From Buddleja alternifolia (taxonomy: Eukaryota; Streptophyta; Magnoliopsida; Lamiales; Scrophulariaceae): a DNA stretch of 64,000 bases. The notes below the pieces were generated by a model. The model searched no databases and was not told where the DNA came from. It saw only the letters and a program-made list of their open reading frames with translations. The DNA lies in the NCBI GenBank assembly GCA_019426215.1, contig CM033394.1:21906195-21970194 (forward strand). Direction: 5' to 3'. Positions 47,050-56,715 of the stretch are shown here, piece by piece (within the stretch, counting starts at the first letter, position 1; each line of letters begins with the position of its first letter). Position numbers and translations under genes: made by a program.

Positions 47050-49266
47050 ATGGCTTTCAACAAAATGCCTAAGTTGGTAGAGTCAAATTATGATTCTTGG
47101 AAACTTAGAGCATTCGCTTACTTGTGCTCATGCGATAGTGAAATGTGTGATGTAATTACAGGTGGTCGCATTCAGATTATGAAAGTTGTAACTCGAGCCC
47201 CAGAAGCAACCGAGGCTACTCCAGATGGGTATGTCGAGAAACCTAAGTTAGAATGGACGCCTGAGGATCGAAAAAGAGCAAATCTAGATAATGTTGGACG
47301 AAGTGCACTTTACTCAGCATTAGGAGACAACGATGCATTATTCAACAAGATCAAGCAATGTAACACTTCCAAAGAAATATGAGATAAGCTGGCTATAGTG
47401 TGTGAAGGATCAGCACAAATGAAGGAGAATAAGCTTTCCATAGCCATGCAAAGATTTGAGCATTTCAAGATGCAGCCCAATGAGATGCTAGAACAATTGG
47501 ACGCAAGGTTTACTTTGCTCGTTACAAAGTTAACGTCATTAGACAAGGAATTGACCAACAAAGAAATGGTCAACAAAATTTTCAGAAGTCTTCTAAGCAA
47601 ATATCTAATCAAGACTGTTGCTATGAGAGAATCACAGACATTGGAGACTCTTACTCCAGAGCATGTCTTTTCAGAATTAAAGGCATTTGAGTTCGAATTG
47701 GGTGAAGTCAGCGATACATCGACTTCAGCGACTGAATCAGGAGCTTTGATCGCTACAACCAAAAGCAAGGGTAAAGCGGTCAGTGAGGTTAAATCCTCGG
47801 AATCAAATGAAGAAAAGGAAATGACTTTATTGGTCAAGAAATTTAAAAAATTTCTAAGATATGAAAAGAGAAATCCTATCGGACAAACGTCATTTCAAAC
47901 TCCTCCCCCTGCTCCAGCGCCTCAGTATCAAGCGCCAGTATACCCTGCACCTCAACCAGTAGCGCCAGTTCCATACCAAGCGTCTCCGTCCCCTACTCAA
48001 AATCTCTCAACGCTAGTAGTCTCAAAGCGATTATCCACTGAACAGAAAATGAAAACTAATTTGTGTTATAATTGCAGAAAACCAGGGCACTACCAAGTGA
48101 ATTGCCCTTACCCAAATGTGTCAAAGCCCTCAAGGCAAGACTATGCGGATAGAAACCAATTCAGGAGCAACCTTCGCCAACAGGGATTGCTAGTGGAATC
48201 TGAACCATTCTTCGCACCAGAAGAGGACTTGGAATCATCAGATGAAAGTACTGATGATGAGCCTACTAGCGACTCAGCGTTGATTTGTCTTATGGCAAGA
48301 GATGATGAAGCGACTGACGATTCGCTACCAGAGGTAACTAATAAATTATCAATTCCTCTTTCTTATGATGAATTACTTGACAAAGTCAAAGAATACTATA
48401 ATGAATGTCAAGAAGCTACCAAAATATATCAAAATGATCTCGATATTATCTCATCACACACAAGAGATAAAGTGACACTCAGAGCAAAGTTGCGAATTCA
48501 GCAACAGTGCATTGAAAAGAACCAATCACTTGAGAGTGAAGTTATTCAATTGAAAAATGATCTTGATATAATAGTCAAAAGAGAAGCTAATCTGATAGCT
48601 AGACTTGCCAAATCAGAGCAGCTCGTCTCATCATTATCAAAAGCTTCTAGAAACTTGGATAATGTGACTGAGGTAACTAGATTATTTGGTGAAAAGACCG
48701 GTTTAGGATACAATAAATACGGTAAACAACCAAATAAACCTAATGTTACGGCAAACAACAAAGAAAAGGGTGTTCACTTTGTTGAAGAAAGTTCACCAAG
48801 TCAAACGCTGAATGAACCAAGCGACAAAGGTATGAGGCCAAATGAGAAAGCCAAAGCTGACTCAGGCAAGGGAAAGACATAGGCAAATGATTCACAAAGG
48901 AAGATTCATCCAAACGCTCAAAAAGCTAAGGATAAACCTAACCACTGTAAATCAAGCGCTAAGCGTCCAGCACCAGAAGTTCAACCCAAGCCAGCGCCAA
49001 GGAAATACCAGCGTCAATATCCGAGACGGTCAAGGTCATATTATCGACACTATGATGATTATGACTATGACTATGATTATGACTACTATTATAATCGAGG
49101 ATATTATTACACACCCAAAAAGCACACACAACACGATGTGAAACCCAAGAAGGCCAGTATTCCCACAATGAAGACTAGGCAAATATGGGTTCCTAAAGTT
49201 TTAATTCAAACCAAAGTTACTAACACTGAAGGACCCAAAACAACATGGGTACCTAAGAAGAATTAG
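47050..49266 (+). pseudogene. gag: Element F gag with two premature stops
   Basis: It starts at the ATG at 47050 (MAFNKMPKLVESNYDSWKL). The Gag core domain is followed by a Pro/Gln/Ala-rich linker, the zinc knuckle CYNCRKPGHYQVNC (near 48063-48105), an acidic Ser-rich patch, a coiled-coil-prone region (48330-48640), a Lys-rich basic part and a Tyr/Asp-rich segment (49030-49115). It ends in TAG at 49264-49266. The frame is intact except for TGG to TGA at 47380-47382 and AAG to TAG at 48880-48882. The pol ATG follows 13 bases later, in another frame. Confidence 0.9.
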
Positions 49267-49279
49267 AACTATCCTTTAA

Positions 49280-52200
49280 ATGCAGGTACCTAGAGCCAGC
49301 ACCGATACTTCAGTTTGGTACATTGATAGTGGATCGTCAAGACACATGACTGGTTCCAAAAATCTTCTAGTCAACTATCAAGCTTCCAACGGTCCTCAAG
49401 TTATATTCTGTGATAACTCCAAAGGTAAAACCAAAGGTATAGGTATCATGCATAGGGGGAACATCATGATCAGTGATGTATATTATGTTGAGGGTCTTAA
49501 GCATAACCTGTTAAGCATTAGCCAATTTTGTGATAAAGGCTTTGAAGTAAAATTCTCAAGCGACTTCTGCTATGTTAACGACGCTAAGACTAAGTCTACT
49601 AAATTAAGAGGAAAAAGAACAAACAATGTATATTTAGTGGATTGGGATTCTACTTTTGATAACAACCCCAGATGCTTTGTTGCTAAAAGTCAAAATGAAT
49701 TGGGTTGGTTATGGCATAGAAAAATGAATCATCTCAACTTTAAGGCAATCTCTCAGTTAATATCGCTAAATCTTGTCGAGGGATTACCTAAAGGTTCCTT
49801 TCAAAAGAATCGCTTATGTGATGCATGTCAAATGGGTAAACAAGTTAAATCATCTTTCAAAAAGAAACCATGTCTATCTACTTCTAGAGTTCTTGAACTA
49901 TTGCATTTAGATTTGTTTGGACCTATTCAAATCATGAGTGTTAGTGGCAAAAAGTACTCGCTAGTAATAGTTGATGATTTCTCTCGCTATACATGGGTAG
50001 AATTTCTAGCGACCAAAGATGAAACTAGTGTCAAGCTCACAGCGCTAATCCGTCAACTGCAAAATTCAAAAGATCTAACGGTGACGAGAATTAGAAGCGA
50101 CAGAGGAACTGAATTTTCTAACCAATTTGTTGAGAAGTTTTGTACAGATTTTGGAATACTCCATCAGTATTCTGCTCCTAGAACACCTCAACAAAATGGA
50201 GTTGCTGAGCGATGGAACAGAACGCTTAAAGAAGCTGCTAGGACGATGCTAGCAGAATCCAAGCTGCCTCAAAGGTTTTGGGCCGAAGCCATCAACACCG
50301 CTTGCTACACTCAAAACCGGTGTATGATCAACAAGCAACATGAGAAGACTCCATATGAGTTGTGGAAGGGACGTAAGCCTAACGTTTCATATTTTCATGT
50401 TTTTGGTTCAAAATGTTTCATTCATAACAATGGATCCCACAGCCTAAAGACTTTTTATCCTAAAGCGGATGAGGGAATCTTTCTAGGCTATGCCAAGAAT
50501 GGAAAGAGTTTTCGCATCTTAAATAAGATTAAATCGAAGGTTGAAGAATCCATTCATGTTGTGTTTGATGATGCTAACCAAGAGCCGAGTAAGGTTATTC
50601 CTGATGATGTAGGAATTGAAGATCTTGCCCAACAAGCGTCACAAATTAATTTTGAAGATGATGGTGACAATGAGGATAATGAGATCTTTGTGCCTTTTCC
50701 TAAGGTTACTCGTGAGGTTACAAATAATGATGAAGTCAGAATCGCTAATGATCATGAAGAGAATGATCATCAAGAGCAAATTGGAACTGTGAATGTTGAA
50801 GCGACTGCGCAAGAGACAAATGAGAATCAAGCGATTGCTAATCAAGAGTCTATCAACCCGTTCCAACCAGACCAAAAATGGCTTAGAGATCACCAGATCT
50901 AGTAATTGGAGATATTGGAGCACCTGTTAGAACTAGGTCCGCTACAATTAATGAGGCCATGTTCGCAAGCTTTCTATCTCAAATGGAACCAAAGAAAGTG
51001 GATGAAGCGCTTAGTGATTCAAGTTAGGTAGAAGCGATGCAAGAAGAGCTTAACCAATTTGAGAGATCAAGGTTTGGACGCTAGTACCCAGACCAACTCA
51101 CCAAGGAGTCATTGGAACTAGATGGGTTTTTAGGAACAAAATGGAAGAAGATGGCATTGTTATAAGAAACAAAGCTAGATTAGTCGCTCAGGGTTATTGT
51201 TAAGAAGAGGGTATTGACTTTGATGAGACTTATGCCCCAGTAGCCCGTCTTGAAGCGATTAGAATGTTCCTAGCGTTTGACGCATTCAACAAATTCACAG
51301 TATATCAAATGGACGTGAAGAGTGCATTCTTGAATGGTAAACTCCAAGAAGAAGTCTATGTGGAGCAACCTCCAGGATTCATCAACAACCATGGCAAAAG
51401 TATGGTCTACAAACTGGATAAGGCACTCTATGGCCTTAAACAAGCACCAATAGCATGGTATGACACTCTCTCTATCTTCCTTATAGGTAAAGGCTTTTCA
51501 AAAGGCAGCGTTGACACAACGTTATTTAGAATTACCCATAATGAAGATATTCTCTTAGTCCAAATCTATGTTGATGATATTAAATTTGGTTCTACTAATA
51601 AGCGATTGTGTGAGAAATTTTCGAAAATGATGCAAGAACAATTTGAAATGAGCATGATGGGTGAATTAACTTTTTTCTTAGGATTACAAGTTAAACAACT
51701 CCCTAATGGAATATTTATAAACCAAGCTAAGTATACTAGAGATATGATTAAGAAATTTGGTATGGAAAATGCATCATCTTCAAAAATTCCAATGAGCCAA
51801 ACGCTTAAGTTAGATAAAGATGAAAGTGGGAAGAAAATTGATATCACTAACTATAGGGGTATTATTGGACCACTTCTTTATCTTACCGCTAGTAGACCTG
51901 ATATTATGTTTTCGGTATGCATGTGTGCACGTTTTCAATCTGACCCTAGAGAATCACACTTAAGTGCTACCAAGAAAATCCTTAAGTACCTAAAAGGCAC
52001 ACAAAATGTGGGCTTATGGTATCCACAGGATTCTCCTTTTGAACTAATTGGTTATTCAGACGCAGATTTTGCAGGATGCAAAATAGATAGAAAAAGTACT
52101 AGTGGTACATGTCAATTTCTAGGTGATAGACTAGTTTCGTGGCATAGTAAGAAACAACAATCTATTGCGACTTCTACCACTGAGGCAGAATATGTAGCTG

Positions 52201-52514
52201 CTGGAAGCTGTTGTGCACAAATCCTTTGGATGAGGCAACAACTTAGAGATTATGGAACAATCCTAGGTCCTACCCCAATCCATTGTGATAACCAAAGCGC
52301 TTTAGCTATGACCCAAAATCCTGTCCTTCATTCTAGAACCAAACACATTGACATTAGATACCATTTCTTGCGTGACCATGTTCAAAAGAAAGATATCTCC
52401 ATGCATTTCATTGGAACTGACAAACAACTGGCAGATATCTTCACCAAAGCACTCAACGAACAACGCTTTCTCACTTTAAAAAGTGAATTAGGTATGATTG
52501 ATTTAAACGCTTAA
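49280..52514 (+). pseudogene. pol: Element F pol, nearly complete
   Basis: It starts at the ATG at 49280 (MQVPRAST), directly after TAA. Protease DSGSSRHMTG lies at about 49325-49354. Integrase has the zinc region near 49710-49845, DLFGP near 49910, SDRGTEF near 50097 and GVAERWNRT near 50200. A small deletion near 50885 shifts the frame (stop at 50902), and stops follow near 51027 and 51202. Reverse transcriptase and RNase H are open from 51264 to 52514 with [17 protein letters not shown] (near 51570), DADFAGCK and TEAEYVA. The end is IDLNA. Confidence 0.93.
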
Positions 52515-53361
52515 ATCATAAAGCATCATATTTAATAGGCATATAATTTAGGGGGAATCCACTTTGTGATTATGTCTAAACTATATTTCCAAAAATGAAA
52601 TGAGTTATCAATTTTGGGGGGAACTTTAAAATTGTATTCACTTCATTAAGTAAGCGACTATGATCAAAATGACTTTAACAAACCTTATGCATCGATTATT
52701 AGCGTCTACTTTTACTCATTACAATCTGATCGCTTATAAATGAAAGGTTTAAAAGTCCAACAAGCGATTGATATGTATCAACTTAAATTTATTTTATAAA
52801 AGAATCTTCAGCATTGAAAAAATTCCCACTTCAACGCTAAAGTAACTTTCTTTCACAAAAAAAAAAATTCATGCATAGTTTTCATCGCCACTAAGTAGCG
52901 TGTGGATGAGTCCAAAATTCTAGATTTGTTAACTACCCACACGTGCCTATCAAATCAAACTGACGGTTATGATTCCTATCTAAACCTAGGTCGTTCAGTA
53001 AAATGCATGAATCTGAGTACGTGTCAATGTACTATCAGGCGCGTGTAACTCACGCTGAAAATTTCAAATTTTTTCCAACGTTTTCAAAAAGTAACTGCGG
53101 ATCCGAAAAATGTTATAGTATCCTACTTTACCGCACTTTTTGACATCCGAAGTTATGTGTACACGGTTCAGATTTCCTTCTCATTAACTTCTGTACACGT
53201 GTCATTTATCTACCATATGAGGAGTTACTTTTATCTTCTATTTAAACCCCTCAAAACTTTTACAGAAAACCTTTATCACTTCCAATCTCTCTACTGTAAA
53301 AGTTATCTCTCTCTAAAAGGCAAAAACTTCCTTCTTTTCTTCAAAGTCTCACCTTTCAGCA
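52515..53361 (+). promoter_or_regulatory. Element F pol-to-3'ORF spacer: candidate promoter and PPT-like motifs
   Basis: AGGGGGAA lies at 52550-52557 and a second G-run (TGGGGGGAA) near 52614-52622, soon after pol. CACGTG is at 53196-53201 and TATTTAAA at 53239-53246, followed by a CT-rich leader to the ATG at 53362 (123 bp from the TATA-like motif). Confidence 0.5.
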
Positions 53362-53532
53362 ATGTCACCCAAAGCTTCAAACTCTTCCAAAACAGCAACT
53401 TCTGCTACCGGAAAACCTTCCCGTGCTGAGAAACCAGCGACGGTTAACGCCGGATTTTTGGTTAACTGGGATTATCTTTTTGATAACCAGAACTTCCCTT
53501 CTCAAACAAGGAATTGCGTGTATAGCCATTAA
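53362..53532 (+). pseudogene. Element F extra 3' ORF, N-terminal fragment
   Basis: It starts MSPKASNSSKTATSATG and reaches NAGFLVNWDYLFDNQNF, the conserved start of the B/E/F-type ORF. After NFPSQT (about 53505) the sequence no longer matches the family and stops at 53530-53532 in DNA derived from the neighbouring gypsy LTR. The other roughly 4 kb of the ORF is not present in the window. Confidence 0.82.
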
Positions 53533-53719
53533 AAACCAAATTGAAAACCAAATTGATAGAGAATGCATACCATGTATTCACGTTAACCACGCCGGATTTT
53601 TGGTTAACTGGGATTATCTTTTTGATAACTAGAACTTCCCTTCACAAACAAGGAATTGCGTGTATAGCCATTAAAAACCAAATTGATAGAGAATGCATAC
53701 CATGTATTCACGTTAACCA
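53448..53719 (+). repeat. Tandem duplication spanning the F/G junction
   Basis: Two copies lie head to tail: 53448-53589 (142 bp) and 53590-53719 (130 bp). Each joins the end of the F 3' ORF fragment (GGATTTTTGGTTAACTGG...) to the LTR-derived stretch (...GGAATTGCGTGTATAGCC ... GTATTCACGTTAACCA). Copy 1 has an extra 12-bp repeat of AAAACCAAATTG. The duplication therefore happened after the two elements were joined. Confidence 0.92.
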
Positions 53720-53802
53720 TGCTCAATTCATCAAGTGACGGGTTGAAATTCTATCCAAAAAAAAATAAAAATTGCACACATTTCACATGTACAGGTACAA
53801 CA
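53506..53802 (-). repeat. Element G 3' LTR fragment
   Basis: On the minus strand, directly after a G-rich tract, TGTTGTACCTGTACATGTG starts at 53802 and continues to about 53649, where it joins element F sequence. Part of it is repeated at about 53511-53589 by the tandem duplication. No second LTR copy is in the window, so the exact start is inferred from the tract. Confidence 0.65.
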
Positions 53803-53903
53803 CCCCCCCAAAACTTGGACCGAAATATGTAAAACATGAATAAACATGACTATAATGGATCTAGTGTACCCCCCCACACTTATCATGAACATTGTCCCCA
53901 ATG
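53803..53903 (-). other. Element G polypurine tracts and conserved hairpin
   Basis: On the minus strand, CATTGGGGACAATG (53903-53890) is followed by AAGTGTGGGGGGGTAC (around 53880-53866) and, closer to the LTR, AAGTTTTGGGGGGGTG (about 53816-53802). The same hairpin plus two tracts occurs in D. The stretch 53904-54215 is 3' untranslated and shows no gene. Confidence 0.7.
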
Positions 53904-54215
53904 CTTGAAAAAGAGAAGGGCAAAGTACACGTCACCATAGGGAAGCTGAAAAGCAAACCCGAGTCCACTTAAGGCAATCAAGTCCAAGGATGGCAATCAC
54001 TGTGTCGATCACTACATAGGTAAACAAATGCTAGCCATACAAAGCATCAAACATTGGATAGAATAGAATAAAACAAAACGAGACAAACAAAAACGAGAAA
54101 CATGCATGGAAAGAAAACATCAAGCATCCAAACATAAAACATAAAATATCCAACAACCCAACAAAAGATATCCAAAAACAAAACGAAACATGCATGGAAA
54201 TAAAATAAGATAAGC

Positions 54216-55523
54216 CTAATCGGTGGTGCCAAAACGGTCAATGTAATCCTCATCCGTTCCGCCGAGATCATCCAAATCAATCAACGGGCTACCCTCATCA
54301 TTATGAGCCTCATCATCACCTCCTACAGGAACGAGAGCACCTGACTCGTGCAAATCTGCGGGCTGCTGAGGCGGGGGGTGCGGGTAAGGTGGAGGAGTAG
54401 AATAATCAAACGGCCCCCGACCGACAAACTCATTATGCTCTACAAGAAGCTGACGGAAATAAGCACAAGTGTCGGACATGACCACCCTCATCTCATCTCG
54501 CAACTCATCCCTCAATTCATCCATTAATTGTCTAATGGCGGCGGCATCCATAAGTGGAAACTGTGGGGAACTAGTAGACCGGGATGAAGACGGGCGAGGC
54601 CTCTTTGAAGTAGCTGGTGGAGGAGGAGCCTGGGAGTCGTCATCTACCACGGTGAGATAAGAACCAGGGAGCTCAGTACGCTCCATAGGAAATGTGGGAA
54701 CATTAGCTGCCTTGCATAAAGCTGTGATCAGTGACGGGAAAATGATGGGAATCTTCCGAGTGGGACCTTCGCCCTTTTGCTTAGCCAATTCTTTGTTAAT
54801 CAACGGCCCTAACTCATTCTTCAACTTCCTAAAGTGGTCCGTCAAAGACTTGTGGATTACCCGGGCAAAGTCCACAGCTTTCTTGGACATAATAGCATAG
54901 ATGAGGGTGGCCCGTTCCTTGTTTGCCTCTGACCGATTGGTACTCGGTATTAAATTGAATCGGATGAAGTCGAGCCAGAAAGCAGCCTCGGGTAATAGAG
55001 CCCTACGGGGGACATGAGCTTCTCCGGGTACCCATTCCCACCCCTCTCGGCCAATAACCCGCAAAATATCCGACAGGCTAACTCTGAGGCGCCCTGCATT
55101 GTAAAGAGTGGTGAACTCGCATGTCTGAGGGGTCGGGGTGCCTATGCTCTCCCTAATCTGTCTCAACTCATAATTGACATGTTTGCCCCGTACCAAAAGG
55201 GTAGTCCCCAGCCATCCTCGTGTCTCAATCTCATCATAAACCCCGGAGCTGAAGAATTCCAGGACCCAAGGAAGACGAATGGCCTCGGGCTTTTGACAGA
55301 AAAACTGTAAGTGATGGAACTGTATCAATTCGTGCACAGAGGGCTATCCCCGGGTGGTTAAATAGTGCTCCTTAATAAGGGTGCGGGGGGTGCTCAAACT
55401 CTGACACATAATTTGGACTTGGGAGTTTTCAAAACGGGTATTATCGGGAGTCTCGGGCTCATTAGAGGAACCCTCACCCACTTTTTTCTTACCCTTGGAC
55501 GGTCTGTTGATAGTTCTCGTCAT
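54216..55523 (-). pseudogene. Element G extra 3' ORF (putative plant transposon protein type)
   Basis: It starts at about 55523 (MTRTINRPSKGKKKVGEG); a single TAG at 55344-55346 interrupts an otherwise open frame of about 435 codons. Phrases such as GWEWVPGEAHVPRRALLPEA, ERATLIYAIMSKKAVDF and IIFPSLITALCKAANVP resemble the domain known as 'putative plant transposon protein' (I recall Pfam PF20167), often found as an extra ORF in plant retroelements. A Ser/Pro-rich part, a short charged helix (RQLMDELRDELRDEMR) and an acidic tail follow. The biochemical role is unknown. It lies between pol and the 3' LTR, where Athila elements carry an env-like ORF. No signal peptide or membrane span is seen. 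Confidence 0.72.
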
Positions 55524-56187
55524 TTGCAACAACAATGGTCAACTTCTCAACTACTCAAATCAACCCAAATGCAAGCAACCCAACACAACAATCGTCAACG
55601 CCCAACAACACACCAAAATCAGAGAGCAACCCACAATCTAGCAACAATCCACGGATTTAACAGATTCCTCAATTTTTAAGCAATAATCCACAGATTTAAT
55701 CAACAATATAGCATCCAATTTCAACAACAACAACCCACAAATTCAATTTCAACCCACAAATTGATAACAACCCACGGATTTAGCAACAATAGACCATCCA
55801 ATTCAACAACAACAACCCCCAATTTTTTTATTACAATCCACAAATCCAATAAAAGTCCTCAAATGCAATAACAAAAAAAATCAATCCACAATCGGACGAA
55901 GCCCCAAATAATCCTCAAAATATAATGTAAGGCACCTACTCGTCGGCTATGAATCGGAAATGGAAGAAGGGTAAAGCCAAAACTCACCTTTTTTCCCCAA
56001 AATTTTCGCACCGAGTCGGATGTGAAAGAGGAGCCACTGTGCAGCGAGTTATGTTGATGGAAAGTGGCGGTGAAACACGGTGGAAATGGCCGGAAATGGT
56101 GAGAGTGTCGCCGGAAATCGCGTGGGAGAGGAGTTGTGAAGAGTTTGTGAAGGATTTTGACCGTTTTGACCCACAAATATGTTTAAA
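55524..56187 (-). other. Element G noncoding stretch upstream of the 3' ORF
   Basis: 55524-55860 is rich in CAACAA/ACCCA-type words, while 55950-56187 is GC-richer and carries TCGCCG/CCGGAA words. I find no gene here; ORFs on either strand look like chance readings. It may be the leader of the 3' ORF. Confidence 0.5.
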
Positions 56188-56515
56188 TCAGAAACGGGCG
56201 CCTAGGCGCGCGTGTTTGGGCGCCTAGGCGCGCGACACAACGTACCTGGATTTTTGACTGGTAATGCCCGCGCCTAGGCGGGCGTTTTTTCGGCGCTTCG
56301 GCGCCCCTTTCAGAACCGGGCGCCTAGGCGGGCGTTTTTTCGGCACTTGGGCGCCCCTTTCAGAACCGGGCGCCTAGGCGGGCGTTGTTTCGGCGCTTGG
56401 GCGCCCCTTTCAGAACCGGGCGCCTAGGCGGGCATTGTTTCGGCACTTGGGCGCCCCTTTCAGAAACGGGCGCCTAGGCGGGCTTTTTTCGGCGCTTGGG
56501 CGCCCCGTTCAGAAA
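56188..56515. repeat. GC-rich 50-bp minisatellite built on GGCGCCTAGGCG palindromes
   Basis: Full units start at 56311, 56361, 56411 and 56461 (CAGAACCGGGCGCCTAGGCG...CGCCCCTTT; the last is 49 bp), with a diverged unit before 56311 and two further GGCGCCTAGGCGCGC blocks at 56190-56240. The core GCGCCTAGGCGC is a 12-bp palindrome, and a second GGCGCTTGGGCGCC arm lies in each unit, so each can form hairpins. The surrounding DNA is AT-rich. Confidence 0.92.
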
Positions 56516-56715
56516 TATTATGTAAAGAATTTCATTTCCTGTTTCAAAAAGGGAGAGACAAAACACTTAAAACACAAACTAACAAAGATGCAAGACTAGA
56601 AAATAAAGTAACAAACAGGATAATAAGAGAAAAAGAAAAGGAAACGGAAAGAAAACATGGGTTGCCTCCCAAGAAGCGCTAGTTTAGAGTCATTAGCTCG
56701 ACTGAAAGCGAAGAA
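56516..56715 (-). other. Element G spacer between pol stop and minisatellite
   Basis: Short A-rich noncoding stretch directly downstream of the pol stop. It includes GGGTTGCCTCCCAAGAAGCGC near 56660, which matches the TGAGGCAACCC downstream of pol in element D (37383). No gene is present. Confidence 0.5.

Larger units (their letters stand above)
45438..53505 (+). mobile_element. Element F: Sirevirus-type copia, 5' part, least decayed copia here
   Basis: Plus-strand element with the 5' LTR, an exact initiator-Met primer site, nearly complete gag and pol, the spacer and the first roughly 48 codons of the 3' ORF. It is inserted in element E. The right end is lost at a rearranged junction with gypsy element G near 53505. 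Confidence 0.92.

Noticed and set aside
52500..52560. Stop-codon readthrough from pol into the 3' ORF, as described for SIRE1
   Set aside because: Here the 3' ORF begins about 850 bp after the pol stop with noncoding DNA between, so simple readthrough cannot join them.
53506..53802. Independent small repeat element at the F/G boundary
   Set aside because: The sequence is better explained as the start of the G 3' LTR, since it directly follows the G polypurine tract, plus a duplicated piece of F.
54469..55679. Plus-strand ORFs opposite and upstream of the element G 3' ORF
   Set aside because: Antisense or low-complexity readings of CAACAA-rich DNA, without domain features.
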